64,000 nucleotides of DNA from Agrobacterium salinitolerans (GCF_002008225.1 NZ_MRDH01000037.1:124001-188000), one strand, 5' to 3'; shown: positions 26,011 to 34,993, counted from the stretch's first letter. The notes: generated by a model not told the origin, from the letters alone. Translations and numbers: made by a program.

Positions 26011-27159
26011 ATGATCATCACCGACGTCGAGGTCCGTGTTTTCCGCACGACGACCCGTCGGCACTCGGACAGTGCCGGTCACGCACATCCGGGTCCGGCG
26101 CATCAGGTGGAACAGGCCATGCTGACCATCCGCACGGAAGATGGTCAGGAAGGTCATTCCTTCACCGCGCCGGAGATCGTTCGCCCCCATGTCATCGAAA
26201 AATTCGTCAAGAAAGTCCTGATTGGTGAGGATCATCGCGACCGGGAACGGCTGTGGCAGGACCTTGCCCACTGGCAGCGTGGCTCAGCCGCACAGCTGAC
26301 TGACCGTACGCTGGCGGTGGTGGATTGCGCGCTCTGGGACCTTGCCGGCCGCTCGCTCAATCAACCTGTATACAAGTTGATCGGCAGCTATCGCGACAAG
26401 GTGCTGGCCTATGGCTCCATCATGTGCGGCGACGAGCTGGATGGCGGGCTGGCGACGCCGGAAGATTACGGCCGTTTTGCCGAAACGCTGGTGAAGCGCG
26501 GCTACAAGGGCATCAAGCTGCACACCTGGATGCCGCCCGTCAGCTGGGCGCCGGATGTGAAGATGGACCTCAAGGCCTGCGCGGCCGTGCGTGAGGCGGT
26601 CGGCCCCGATATTCGCCTGATGATCGACGCCTTCCACTGGTATTCCCGCACCGACGCGCTGGCGCTGGGCCGTGGCCTCGAAAAACTCGGCTTCGACTGG
26701 ATCGAGGAGCCGATGGATGAGCAATCGCTGTCCTCCTACAAATGGCTTTCCGATAATCTCGATATTCCGGTCGTCGGCCCGGAAAGTGCGGCCGGCAAGC
26801 ATTGGCATCGCGCCGAATGGATCAAGGCCGGTGCCTGCGATATTCTGCGCACTGGCGTCAACGATGTCGGCGGTATCACCCCGGCGCTGAAGACCATGCA
26901 TCTGGCCGAGGCTTTCGGCATGGAATGCGAGGTGCATGGCAACACAGCCATGAACCTGCATGTTGTCGCCGCCACCAAGAATTGCCGCTGGTATGAGCGC
27001 GGCCTGTTGCATCCCTTCCTCGAATACGATGACGGCCACGATTATCTGAAGTCGCTGTCCGACCCGATGGACCGCGACGGCTTCGTGCATGTCCCTGATC
27101 GGCCGGGCCTTGGCGAGGACATCGATTTTACCTTCATCGACAACAACCGGGTGAGGTAA
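26011..27159 (+). CDS. enolase-superfamily enzyme (mandelate racemase/muconate-lactonizing type)
   Basis: A 382-residue protein with the N-terminal capping domain and the TIM-barrel of the superfamily. The three magnesium ligands are Asp206 (LMIDAFHW), Glu232 (DWIEEPMDE) and Glu258 (VVGPESAAG). Lys166 and Lys169 (GYKGIKLH) supply candidate acid/base residues on strand 2, and His309 (EVHGNTAMN) lies late in the barrel. This layout fits a sugar-acid dehydratase or an epimerase; the substrate cannot be told from motifs. ATG 26011 follows GGGAGGAATT. It leads an operon with an SGNH hydrolase and a binding protein. Confidence 0.88.
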   Translation: MIITDVEVRVFRTTTRRHSDSAGHAHPGPAHQVEQAMLTIRTEDGQEGHSFTAPEIVRPHVIEKFVKKVLIGEDHRDRERLWQDLAHWQRGSAAQLTDRTLAVVDCALWDLAGRSLNQPVYKLIGSYRDKVLAYGSIMCGDELDGGLATPEDYGRFAETLVKRGYKGIKLHTWMPPVSWAPDVKMDLKACAAVREAVGPDIRLMIDAFHWYSRTDALALGRGLEKLGFDWIEEPMDEQSLSSYKWLSDNLDIPVVGPESAAGKHWHRAEWIKAGACDILRTGVNDVGGITPALKTMHLAEAFGMECEVHGNTAMNLHVVAATKNCRWYERGLLHPFLEYDDGHDYLKSLSDPMDRDGFVHVPDRPGLGEDIDFTFIDNNRVR

Positions 27160-27165
27160 CGGGCG

Positions 27166-27795
27166 ATGAAAACCGTGCTCGCCTTCGGAGACAGCCTCAC
27201 CTGGGGCGCAAACCCGGCAACGGGCCTCCGGCACCCGGCCGAACACCGCTGGCCGGAGGTACTGGAGGCAGAGCTTGCGGGAAAGGCGAAGGTTTACCCC
27301 GAGGGCCTTGGCGGGCGCACCACCTGTTATGACGATCATACCGGCCCCGCCTGCCGCAATGGCGCGCGGGCGCTTGAAGTCGCGCTTTCCTGCCATATGC
27401 CGCTCGATCTCGTTATCATCATGCTCGGCACCAACGACATCAAACCGGCGCATGGCGGACGGGCGGAAGCGGCCGTTTCCGGTATGCGGCGACTGGCGCA
27501 GATCGTCGAGACCTTCATCTACAAACCGCGCGAGGCCGTGCCGAAACTGCTGATCGTCGCCCCGCCGCCCTGCGTTGCAGGTCCTGGCGAAGAGCCGGCG
27601 GGCGGGAGGGATATCGGGCAATCGCTCAGGCTTGCGCCGCTTTACCGCAAACTCGCCGCCGAACTGGGGCACGCCTTCTTCGATGCCGGGTCGGTTGCCA
27701 GCGCCTCACCTGTGGATGGCGTGCATCTGGATGCGCCGGCAACGACCGCAATCGGCCGGGCGCTCGCAGCTCAGGTCAGAGAGATTCTTGGCTGA
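27166..27795 (+). CDS. SGNH/GDSL-family hydrolase (esterase)
   Basis: A 209-residue cytosolic SGNH hydrolase with no signal peptide. Block I is FGDSLTWG with nucleophile Ser10, block III is LGTNDIK with Asn90, and block V is DGVHLD with Asp184-His187. The oxyanion Gly is near 49-50 (GLGGRTT). It resembles TesA/arylesterase-like rhizobial proteins that deacylate small esters. It starts 6 bp after the enolase-family gene, so the substrate of the pair may be an acylated or lactonised compound imported by the neighbouring transporter. Confidence 0.87.
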   Translation: MKTVLAFGDSLTWGANPATGLRHPAEHRWPEVLEAELAGKAKVYPEGLGGRTTCYDDHTGPACRNGARALEVALSCHMPLDLVIIMLGTNDIKPAHGGRAEAAVSGMRRLAQIVETFIYKPREAVPKLLIVAPPPCVAGPGEEPAGGRDIGQSLRLAPLYRKLAAELGHAFFDAGSVASASPVDGVHLDAPATTAIGRALAAQVREILG

Positions 27796-27876
27796 TCAAG
27801 CGACACCTGTGGAGGAACCAGGCGCGTGGATCAAAACGTGGAAAGGCCGTATGAACCGGCCGTATTGGGAGGAAAG

Positions 27877-29475
27877 ATGAAACATTTTCTTGCAACCGCA
27901 GCGCTTGGCGCCTTGCTGATCGGCGCGATGCCGCTCGGTGTTTTCGCCGAAACGCCGAAAGACCAGCTCATCGTCGCCACGACCATGAGCAATATCCTGA
28001 CCCTCGATCCCGCCGCCATTACCGGCCGCGAGACCGTACAGGTTCTGAACAACGTTTATGACACGCTGGTCGTGCTTTCACCAAAAGACCGCAGCGTCCA
28101 GCCACGCCTTGCCGAACGCTGGGAAATTGCCGAAGACCGCAAATCCATCCGTTTCCATCTGCGCGGCGATGCGAAATTCGCCTCCGGCAATGCGGTGACA
28201 GCAAAAGACGTGGCCTGGAGCCTGAAGCGGCTGCTCGCCCGCAATCTGGCGCAGTCGTCCTTCCTGAAAACCCGCGGTTTCAAGCTGGAAGAGGCCGACA
28301 AGCTCTTCGTCGCCGAAAACGACCAGACCTTCGTACTGAATATTCCGAAGCCGGACGATCCCAACCTTCTCCTGATGATCCTTGCGCAGAACGGCCCAGG
28401 CTCGATCATCGACAGCAAGATGGCTCTTGAGAACGAAAAGGACGGCGATCTCGGCGGCGCTTGGCTGACACTGAATTCGGCCGGTTCCGGCCCGTTCAAG
28501 CTGACGCAATGGAAATCCAACGAATATATCATCCTCACCCGCAACGATGATTATTGGGGGGAGAAGGCCAGCATGAAGCGCATCCTGATGCGCCATCTGC
28601 CGGAATCGCAATCGCAGCGGCTGATGCTGGAAAAAGGCGATATCGACGTCGCCTACTCCTTGCAGGCCCCGGATCTGAAATCGCTTGAGGCCGACAAGGC
28701 TATCACCATCGAATCCACGCCCGGCTCCGGTTTTTATTACCTCAGCGTTTCGATGAAGGATGAGAAATTTGCGAACAAGAAGGTGCGCGAGGCCCTGCGT
28801 TACCTGATCGATTACGCCGGCCTCGACAAGGCGGTCATGCCCTATTACGGCAAGCTGCATCAGCGCTCCCTCAGCACCGGTGTGATGGGTTCGCTTCCGG
28901 ATCAGGGCTACAAGCTCGACATCGAAAAAGCCAAGGCGCTTCTGGCCGAAGGCGGTTATCCGAACGGTTTCAAGACGACGCTGCGTGTGCTTTCGGAAGA
29001 CCCCTTCATGAAAGCGGCAACGGCGATCCAGAACACGCTGGCCCAGGCCGGCATTCAGGCCGAACTGATCAGCGGCTCCGGCGATCAGATTTACGGCGCG
29101 ATGCGCGAGCGAAATTTCGAACTGCTGCTCGGCCGCGGCGGCGGCGGCCAGCAGCCGCATCCGGACAATAATCTGCGCTCCATCGCCTATAATCCCAACA
29201 ATGCCGATGACGCGAAGCTCACCAATTACCAGAGCTGGCGCACCAGTTTCTTCGATGAGAAGCTGAACAAGATGATCGAGGCGGCGCTGGTCGAGCGCGA
29301 CGTGGCGAAACAGACAAAGCTTTATGAGGACCTGCAGGGTTATATGGACGAGATCGTCATGTCCATTCAGCCCTTCTCCGAAGTCATCGACACCGCCGCC
29401 TTCCGCAGCGACGTCAAGGGCATGATCGTCAGCCCCTGGCTTTCGCGGTTTGAAGAGGTGAGCAAGGAGCGGTGA
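27877..29475 (+). CDS. ABC transporter substrate-binding protein, family 5
   Basis: A 532-residue SBP_bac_5 protein. The signal peptide covers residues 1-24 (MKHFLATAALGALLIGAM, cleavage after VFA) and the mature start ETPKDQLIVATTMSNILTLDP is typical. ATG 27877 has GGGAGGAAAG upstream; an earlier in-frame start would extend the signal peptide unnaturally. It is in the plus-strand operon with the enolase and SGNH genes. Its permeases and ATPases are on the facing minus-strand operon, so the transporter is split between two transcripts. The ligand is unknown. Confidence 0.88.
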   Translation: MKHFLATAALGALLIGAMPLGVFAETPKDQLIVATTMSNILTLDPAAITGRETVQVLNNVYDTLVVLSPKDRSVQPRLAERWEIAEDRKSIRFHLRGDAKFASGNAVTAKDVAWSLKRLLARNLAQSSFLKTRGFKLEEADKLFVAENDQTFVLNIPKPDDPNLLLMILAQNGPGSIIDSKMALENEKDGDLGGAWLTLNSAGSGPFKLTQWKSNEYIILTRNDDYWGEKASMKRILMRHLPESQSQRLMLEKGDIDVAYSLQAPDLKSLEADKAITIESTPGSGFYYLSVSMKDEKFANKKVREALRYLIDYAGLDKAVMPYYGKLHQRSLSTGVMGSLPDQGYKLDIEKAKALLAEGGYPNGFKTTLRVLSEDPFMKAATAIQNTLAQAGIQAELISGSGDQIYGAMRERNFELLLGRGGGGQQPHPDNNLRSIAYNPNNADDAKLTNYQSWRTSFFDEKLNKMIEAALVERDVAKQTKLYEDLQGYMDEIVMSIQPFSEVIDTAAFRSDVKGMIVSPWLSRFEEVSKER

Positions 29476-29486
29476 TGCATCCATAA

Positions 29487-29521
29487 GCCTTCATCCTCGG
29501 GATTGACCCGAGGATGAAGGC
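29487..29521. repeat. palindromic intergenic element (15-bp perfect stem)
   Basis: GCCTTCATCCTCGGG and CCCGAGGATGAAGGC form a perfect 15-bp inverted repeat around a 5-nt loop, 11 bp after the binding-protein stop. The ATCCTCGG.../...CCGAGGAT core recurs at 56782-56866, so it belongs to a dispersed palindrome family. It may also stabilise or attenuate the transcript. Confidence 0.8.
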
Positions 29522-29566
29522 GGAGGGAAGCCAATATGGTAGTAGAATGTCGTCTGCAATCCCTGA

Positions 29567-29597
29567 GGCGCGGCTAAACCCGCGCCTTTTCTTTTTT
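29567..29597 (+). terminator. rho-independent terminator of the enolase-family operon
   Basis: GGCGCGG-CTAAAC-CCGCGCC (29567-29586) is followed by TTTTCTTTTTT. It lies about 90 bp after the binding-protein stop. Confidence 0.9.
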
Positions 29598-29621
29598 CAC
29601 CCCACGCCCGGCATCACTCCC

Positions 29622-29648
29622 AAAAAAAGCCCGGCAGTGAAGCCGGGC
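29622..29648 (-). terminator. rho-independent terminator of the facing transporter operon
   Basis: On the minus strand GCCCGGC-TTCACT-GCCGGGC is followed by TTTTTTT. It lies 61 bp beyond the stop of the last ATPase gene (29710) and faces the plus-strand terminator. Confidence 0.9.
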
Positions 29649-29709
29649 AAGGAAGGAGGATGTTGTTATCGCAACGCCCCGGAGGAGCACGGTCAGGTTC
29701 TTGGAGCCG

Positions 29710-30468
29710 TCACGCGCCTTCATATTCCAGAGAGGCGCCGATCAGTTCGCGCGCATAGGGATGCGTCGCGCCATTGCCGGCGATAGCGTCGCGCGGCAGG
29801 GTTTCGGTGATTTCACCGCGCAGCATCACCGCGAAGCGGTCGCACATGTGATCGACGACGGCGAGATCGTGGGTCACCATGATATAGGTGAAGCCACGCT
29901 CTTCCCGCAGGCGCTGGAGGAGGTTGAGGATTTCCGCCTGCACAGAAACATCGAGCGCAGACGTCGGCTCGTCTAGCAGAAGCAGTGACGGTTCAAGGAT
30001 CAGCGCCCGGGCAATCGCCACACGCTGCCGCTGGCCGCCGGAAAGCTGGTGCGGGAAACGATCCAGAAAGGCTACGGGCAGGCCTACATCCGTGATGGCC
30101 TTGCGCATGCGCTCTTCGCGGTCGCCGAGCTTGTGGATGGCTAGCGATTCCGAAAGCACGGTGCGCACCGACTGGCGCGGATGCAGCGACCCGTAGGGAT
30201 CCTGAAACACCATCTGCAGCATGCGGCACCGCTCGATCAACGGCATATCGCGCACCGACCTGCCATCGATGAGGATGTCGCCGGTCCAGAAATCGTTGAG
30301 CATCGACACGCAGCGAAGGACGGTGGATTTGCCCGAACCGCTTTCGCCGACCAGCCCGAAACATTCGCCCGGCTCGACGCGGAAGGATACGGAAGGCAGC
30401 ACGTTCAGCGCAGTAGGGCCGCTGCCGAAGGTGATTGAAAGATCGCGGGTTTCGACTGAAACGGCCAT
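29710..30468 (-). CDS. ABC transporter ATP-binding protein, DppF family
   Basis: A 252-residue ATPase with Walker A GESGSGKST near 43-51, Q-loop QMVFQDPYGSLHP, signature LSGGQRQRVAIARAL near 150 and Walker B LLLLDEPTSALD near 171, ending in the oligopeptide-type tail HPYARELI. The start is ATG 30468, which shares its first base with the upstream stop (TAATG), and GGAGAA lies 8 nt before. A 7-codon longer start is possible but would sit inside the upstream gene. It forms the ATPase pair with the next gene upstream. Confidence 0.9.
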   Translation of the reverse strand: MAVSVETRDLSITFGSGPTALNVLPSVSFRVEPGECFGLVGESGSGKSTVLRCVSMLNDFWTGDILIDGRSVRDMPLIERCRMLQMVFQDPYGSLHPRQSVRTVLSESLAIHKLGDREERMRKAITDVGLPVAFLDRFPHQLSGGQRQRVAIARALILEPSLLLLDEPTSALDVSVQAEILNLLQRLREERGFTYIMVTHDLAVVDHMCDRFAVMLRGEITETLPRDAIAGNGATHPYARELIGASLEYEGA

Positions 30469-31304
30469 TATACGTTCTCCTCCAGCCATTCGGGGCGGCG
30501 GTCGAGCACCGCAAGTGGCGCACGCCTGCCGCCGATGCGCGGCTGCGCCGCCAGAAGGCCGCGCGTATAGGGGTGCTTCGCCTGATCGAGATCGCGTGCG
30601 GCGAGCGTTTCCACTACCCGGCCGGCATACATGATGAGTACCCGGTCGCAGAAATTGCGCACGAGATTGAGATCGTGGCTGATCATGATGAGGCCGATGC
30701 CGCGATCCCGCACCAGACCGTCGAGAATATTCAGGACCTGCAACCGCACCGTCACGTCAAGCGCCGAGGTTGGCTCATCGGCAATGACGAGATCTGGATC
30801 GGCGAGCAACATCATGGCGATCATCACACGCTGGCCCATGCCGCCGGAAATTTCATGCGGATATTGCTCGTAGACGCGGGCGGCGTCGCGGATTTTCACC
30901 GCATCCAGCATGGCCAGCGCCTTTTCCCGGGCTTCCGATTTCGAAGCCTTGAAGTGGCGCAGATAGGTTTCCGTTACCTGATCGCCGACACGGCGGATGG
31001 GATTGAGGGAAAATTTCGGATCCTGAAGGATCATCGACATGCGCCGGCCGCGAACCTTCAGCATCTCCTTTTCACTCAGAGACAGAAGATCGAGACCGTC
31101 GAAATCAAGCTTGTCGGCGGTTATTGTCGCCGATGGCAGGAGCCGCAGCAGCGCCCTGCCGACGGTGGATTTACCCGAGCCGCTTTCGCCGACAATACCA
31201 AGCCGTTCCCGACCAAGGGTGAAGGAGATGCCGCGCACCGCCTCGGTGGGCGAGCCGCCATAGCGAATGCGGAGATTTTCGACATCGAGGATTGGTTTTT
31301 CCAT
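30468..31304 (-). CDS. ABC transporter ATP-binding protein, DppD family
   Basis: A 278-residue ATPase with Walker A GESGSGKST near 40-48, QDPKFSLNP after the Q-loop, signature ISGGMGQRVMIAMML near 152 and Walker B LVIADEPTSALD near 172; C-terminal HPYTRGLL. It starts 4 bp after the DppC-type permease stop. With the ATPase downstream and the two permeases upstream it completes the membrane part of the importer whose binding protein is at 27877-29475. Confidence 0.9.
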   Translation of the reverse strand: MEKPILDVENLRIRYGGSPTEAVRGISFTLGRERLGIVGESGSGKSTVGRALLRLLPSATITADKLDFDGLDLLSLSEKEMLKVRGRRMSMILQDPKFSLNPIRRVGDQVTETYLRHFKASKSEAREKALAMLDAVKIRDAARVYEQYPHEISGGMGQRVMIAMMLLADPDLVIADEPTSALDVTVRLQVLNILDGLVRDRGIGLIMISHDLNLVRNFCDRVLIMYAGRVVETLAARDLDQAKHPYTRGLLAAQPRIGGRRAPLAVLDRRPEWLEENV

Positions 31305-31308
31305 GGCC

Positions 31309-32196
31309 CTATCTCCGGTTCATCTGCTTTGGATCGAGCGCATCCCGCAGGCCGTCACCCAGCAGGTTGAAAGCAAGGCTGACGGAAAGGATCGCAACGC
31401 CGGGGAAGGTGACGAGCCACCAGCTGTCGAGCATGTAGCGGCGTCCGGTCGCGATCATCGCTCCCCATTCCGGCAACGGCGGCTGCGCGCCGAGACCGAG
31501 GAAGCCGAGGCCGGCGGCGGTGAGGATGACCGTCGCCATATTCAGCGTCAGGCGGATCAGGACAGAAGGCAGGCACATCGGCATGATCGATTTGACGATG
31601 ATGCGCAGCGGAGAGGCGCCCTGAAGCCTTGCGGCGGCAATGTAATCCTCCTTGCGGAAGGTCATGGCCTCGGCGCGTGCGAGGCGCGCAATCGGTGGCC
31701 ATGAAGTGAGCGCGATCGCGATGATCGCATTGTTGAGGCTTGGCCCAAGTGCTGCGACGAAGGCGAGCGACAGGATGAGGCTCGGGAAGGACAGGAAGAT
31801 ATCCGTGATGCGCATCATCACCGTATCGAACCTGCCGCCGAGATAACCGGAAGCCGTGCCGACCAGAAGGCCGACGGGACCGACGATGATCGACACCAGC
31901 GAGATGATGGTGAGCGTGATGCGTGCGCCCCAGAGAAGGCGGCTGTAGATATCCCGTCCCAACTCGTCCGTACCGAAGACGTGGCCATTACCCGGCGCCT
32001 GCAGCGTGTTGGCAAGATCCTGCGCGTAGGGGTCATGCGTCGCTAGCCAGGGAGCGAAAATCGCGGCGATGACGAGCAACAGCAGGACGGCCAGGCCGAA
32101 GACCGATGTCGGGCTTTTCAGCAGGAAAACGACGATGTTCTTCAGCGCGTTCAAGGGCGCCGGAAGGCGGAAAGAGGTTTCTGCGCGGGCCGTCAT
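31309..32196 (-). CDS. ABC transporter permease, DppC family
   Basis: A 295-residue permease with the OppC_N membrane segment (SVFGLAVLLLLVIAAIFAPWLA) and the landmark GTDELGRDIYSRLLWGAR near 96-113. The coupling loop is AARLQGASPLRIIVKSIMPMC near 203-223. Its ATG overlaps the stop of the partner permease (TGATG at 32194-32198). It imports the unknown ligand of the family-5 binding protein encoded across the terminators. Confidence 0.9.
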   Translation of the reverse strand: MTARAETSFRLPAPLNALKNIVVFLLKSPTSVFGLAVLLLLVIAAIFAPWLATHDPYAQDLANTLQAPGNGHVFGTDELGRDIYSRLLWGARITLTIISLVSIIVGPVGLLVGTASGYLGGRFDTVMMRITDIFLSFPSLILSLAFVAALGPSLNNAIIAIALTSWPPIARLARAEAMTFRKEDYIAAARLQGASPLRIIVKSIMPMCLPSVLIRLTLNMATVILTAAGLGFLGLGAQPPLPEWGAMIATGRRYMLDSWWLVTFPGVAILSVSLAFNLLGDGLRDALDPKQMNRR

Positions 32197-33218
32197 CAGC
32201 GGGTCCTCGGATCGAAAAAGCGGTAGAGAATGTCGGACAGGAGATTGAGCCCGATAAAGATGACGCCGACGATCAAAACGCAGGTCATCACGGCATTCAT
32301 GTCACCGATGATAAGATTGCTGGTGAGATATTGGCCGAATCCCGGCCAGGCGAAGACGGTCTCGATGAGAACCGCCCCTTCCAGCAGCGAACCGTAAGCA
32401 AGGGCGATAATGGTGACGAGCTGCACGCGAATATTCCCAAACGCGTGCAGCCACACCGTCTGGCGTTGCGACAGGCCTTTAACGCGGGCGGTCGTCACAT
32501 ATTCCTGGCCCAGCTGGTCCAGCATGAAGCTACGCGTCATGCGGGTGATATAGGCCGAGGAGGAATAACCGAGCAGCGCGGCGGGAAGGATGAGGTGGTT
32601 GATGGCCGACCAGAACACTTCCATATCGCCCGCAAGCAGGCTGTCGATCAACAGAAAGCCGGTGCGCTCGTCCACCAGACCGATATAAAACTGGTCCATA
32701 CGGCCACCGCCGCCGACAAGGCCGAGATGGGCGTAAAAAACGATCAGCGCGATCATGCCGGTCCAGAAAATCGGCATGGAATGGCCGAACAGGCTGAGGA
32801 CGCGTACCAGATGATCCTGCCAGCGGTCTTTATTGACCGCGGCATAAACGCCCATGGGAATGCCAAGGCCAGCGCCGATCAGGATCGCGAAGGTCGCAAG
32901 CTCCATCGTCGCGGGCATGACGCGTATGATATCCTGGATGACGGGCTGGCCCGTGCGGATCGAGGTTCCGAAATCGCCGGTGAAGACATCGCCGAGATAA
33001 TAGATGAACTGCTGCCAGAGCGGACGGTCGAAACCGAGCGCATGGTAGACCTGTTCATAGGTTTCGCGCGTCGCGTCCTCGCCCACAATCGCCCGCACGG
33101 GATCGGCGGGCATCAGGCGGCCGATAAAAAAGGTCAGCAGCAGCAATCCAAGCAGCGTAACCGCAATACTTCCGATCTGGCCGGAAAGGCCATAAAGCGA
33201 AAGGCGTCTTTTTGACAT
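32196..33218 (-). CDS. ABC transporter permease, DppB family
   Basis: A 340-residue permease, first gene of the minus-strand operon. Landmarks are LLLLTFFIGRLMPADPVRAIVG near 23-44 and the coupling loop YVTTARVKGLSQRQTVWLHAFGN near 233-255. ATG 33218 has AGGGAGGAATC upstream, nearly identical to the site before the enolase-family gene at 26011. A longer in-frame reading to 33278 crosses the operator and is unlikely. A GntR-type motif lies about 50 bp upstream. Confidence 0.9.
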   Translation of the reverse strand: MSKRRLSLYGLSGQIGSIAVTLLGLLLLTFFIGRLMPADPVRAIVGEDATRETYEQVYHALGFDRPLWQQFIYYLGDVFTGDFGTSIRTGQPVIQDIIRVMPATMELATFAILIGAGLGIPMGVYAAVNKDRWQDHLVRVLSLFGHSMPIFWTGMIALIVFYAHLGLVGGGGRMDQFYIGLVDERTGFLLIDSLLAGDMEVFWSAINHLILPAALLGYSSSAYITRMTRSFMLDQLGQEYVTTARVKGLSQRQTVWLHAFGNIRVQLVTIIALAYGSLLEGAVLIETVFAWPGFGQYLTSNLIIGDMNAVMTCVLIVGVIFIGLNLLSDILYRFFDPRTR

Positions 33219-33268
33219 GATTCCTCCCTTGCCAGAGATCGATTGCGCAAGTGACCAAAGCGCAATCC

Positions 33269-33295
33269 TGTCTGACAACTATTCACAAGTTGTCA
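33269..33295. promoter_or_regulatory. GntR-type operator candidate upstream of the transporter operon
   Basis: TGTCTGACA (33269-33277) has the TGT-N3-ACA core of GntR/FCD operators. It overlaps a perfect 8-bp inverted repeat TGACAACT (33273-33280) / AGTTGTCA (33288-33295). It is 51-77 bp upstream of the permease start. The rest of the 290-bp gap 33219-33508 contains no gene that I can support. Confidence 0.55.
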
Positions 33296-33508
33296 CAGGT
33301 GTTGGAGGCTGTCAAGCGAGTACCGGCGAAATCCGTATTGCCCAGGAACCTGAAGGCGTGCCGAAACCGTCGGGCTTTCTTTCTGCTTTGGGAAAAGCAC
33401 ATGCATTGTGGCGCCAGCAAAAGCCTGTATTCTCCCACCGCGCAGAATGCACGGACGCCTGCTCCGGCGATGATGCCGATGACACCCGCGCCTTCAGGGG
33501 GGAGAAAT

Positions 33509-34144
33509 ATGGTTGACGTGACACTTCTGGCATTTGCCGTGGTCGCTTTTATCGGCATTGCCACGCCCGGCCCTACCGTTTTGCTCGCGCTTACAAATGG
33601 TTCAAGATTCGGAGTACGCCGCGCCATGAGCGGCATGGCTGGCGCCGTTCTCTCGGATTTTGTCCTGATCGGCGCAGTAGCACTAGGATTGGGGGCGTTG
33701 CTCGCCGCTTCCGAATTCTGGTTCGGTGTCGTCAAATGGGTGGGCGTCTGCTATCTAGCCTTCCTCGGCATCATGCTTTTGCGCTCAAGAGGCATGCTCG
33801 ATGGCGCCCTTCAACCGGCAGAGGCCAACGGGGCTGCTTCCGTTCCCTCGATCTTCCTCAAAAGCTTTCTCGTGGCGGTCACCAACCCCAAGGGATATCT
33901 GTTCTTTTCCGCTTTCCTGCCGCAATTCATCGATCCCGCTGCACCGCAGCTCCAGCAATATGCGGCGCTTGCGCTGATCTTCGCCGCCGTCGATTTCATC
34001 GTGATGTTCGGATATGCCCTGCTCGGCTCGCAGGCCGTCCGGCTGCTGCGGAAATCCGGAGCCCTGTGGCTCGACCGGATTTGCGGCGGCGCGCTTCTGA
34101 CGCTCGCCGCCTCGCTAGCCTTTTATCGGCGAGCGACCGTTTAA
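33509..34144 (+). CDS. LysE/RhtB-family amino-acid exporter
   Basis: A 211-residue inner-membrane protein with about six hydrophobic segments. The family signature near the N-terminus is GIATPGPTVLLALTNGSRFG (residues 15-34), and FLVAVTNPKGYLFFSAFLPQF lies near 120-140. ATG 33509 has GGGGGGAGA upstream; a longer reading from 33251 crosses the operator. Members export amino acids or related metabolites, and the substrate here is unknown. It diverges from the transporter operon and converges on the GntR gene. Confidence 0.9.
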   Translation: MVDVTLLAFAVVAFIGIATPGPTVLLALTNGSRFGVRRAMSGMAGAVLSDFVLIGAVALGLGALLAASEFWFGVVKWVGVCYLAFLGIMLLRSRGMLDGALQPAEANGAASVPSIFLKSFLVAVTNPKGYLFFSAFLPQFIDPAAPQLQQYAALALIFAAVDFIVMFGYALLGSQAVRLLRKSGALWLDRICGGALLTLAASLAFYRRATV

Positions 34145-34171
34145 CCCATTGACTCATGAGCAATTTCTGGA

Positions 34172-34903
34172 TCACTCAGCGGCAGTGCGGGAGCGCAGAA
34201 GCACTTTGTAGCGCTCAAGACTGCCGCGCAAATGCGCCGCCATATATTGGCGGGCGCCATCGGCATCACCTTCGATGATGGCGTCGACAATCCTCGCATG
34301 CTCCTCCTGGAGATGCAGGTTGTAGTCCTTCGGACGCGATCCGGGCGCTGCCCCCTGCAATTCGCCGCGAGGAATGATGCCGGTGCGAATGAGCTGAAGA
34401 AACTCGGGAAACCTCCTGTTCTGCGTCGCCTGCGCAATGGCCAGATGGAACTCGAAATCAGCGTCCCGCGTCGGCAAACCGGCGGCGAGACAGTCGCCGA
34501 CGCGCCGGTGCGCATCCACAATCGCCTCCACCTGCACGGCGGAACGGCGCGATGCCGCAAGCCCGGCGGATTCAACCTCAAAGACCGTGCGCAATTCCAG
34601 CAACTCGATCACCGAGGAAATCCGTCCCACGGCCAGATCGTTAAAAGGCAGCTCCTTGGCCGGCTTTACTTCGACGGCAAAAACGCCCGCGCCCTTGCGG
34701 GCTTCAACGAGGCCGTCGGCGCGTAGAATGGCGATGGCTTCGCGTACCACTGTGCGGCTCACCGAATATTCCCGCGTGAGTTCGCTTTCGCTTGGAAGAC
34801 GGTCGCCGGGGCGAAAAACGCCTTCGGACAGATCCCGCCGCAATGCCGAACTGATTTTCGCCGCGAGCGATACCCCTTGCTTCGTGTTGCTCTCAACGTC
34901 CAT
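34172..34903 (-). CDS. GntR-family transcriptional regulator, FadR/FCD subfamily
   Basis: A 243-residue regulator. The N-terminal winged helix has the GntR signature (LSEGVFRPGDRLPSESELTREYSVSRTVVREA, about residues 25-56) and the C-terminal FCD domain shows metal-ligand patterns (Asp/His in DADFEFHLAIA near 146-152 and HARIVDAI near 200). FCD regulators usually repress a catabolic operon and release on binding a sugar acid or dicarboxylate. The shared TGT-N3-RCA motif before this gene and two other units suggests that it controls the enolase-family cluster and itself. Confidence 0.9.
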   Translation of the reverse strand: MDVESNTKQGVSLAAKISSALRRDLSEGVFRPGDRLPSESELTREYSVSRTVVREAIAILRADGLVEARKGAGVFAVEVKPAKELPFNDLAVGRISSVIELLELRTVFEVESAGLAASRRSAVQVEAIVDAHRRVGDCLAAGLPTRDADFEFHLAIAQATQNRRFPEFLQLIRTGIIPRGELQGAAPGSRPKDYNLHLQEEHARIVDAIIEGDADGARQYMAAHLRGSLERYKVLLRSRTAAE

Positions 34904-34924
34904 TCCGGCCCACCTGTTTCAAAC

Positions 34925-34935
34925 TTGTCTGGCAT
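34925..34935. promoter_or_regulatory. GntR autoregulatory operator candidate
   Basis: TTGTCTGGCAT has TGT-CTG-GCA, one base off the TGT-N3-ACA core seen at 33269. It is 22 bp upstream of the GntR start, a suitable place for autoregulation. Confidence 0.45.
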
Positions 34936-34993
34936 GTTAGCAAACACCCGCCACATTGCAAGGGCCGCGCACCGCCGGGACGGTCGGCCGCCC

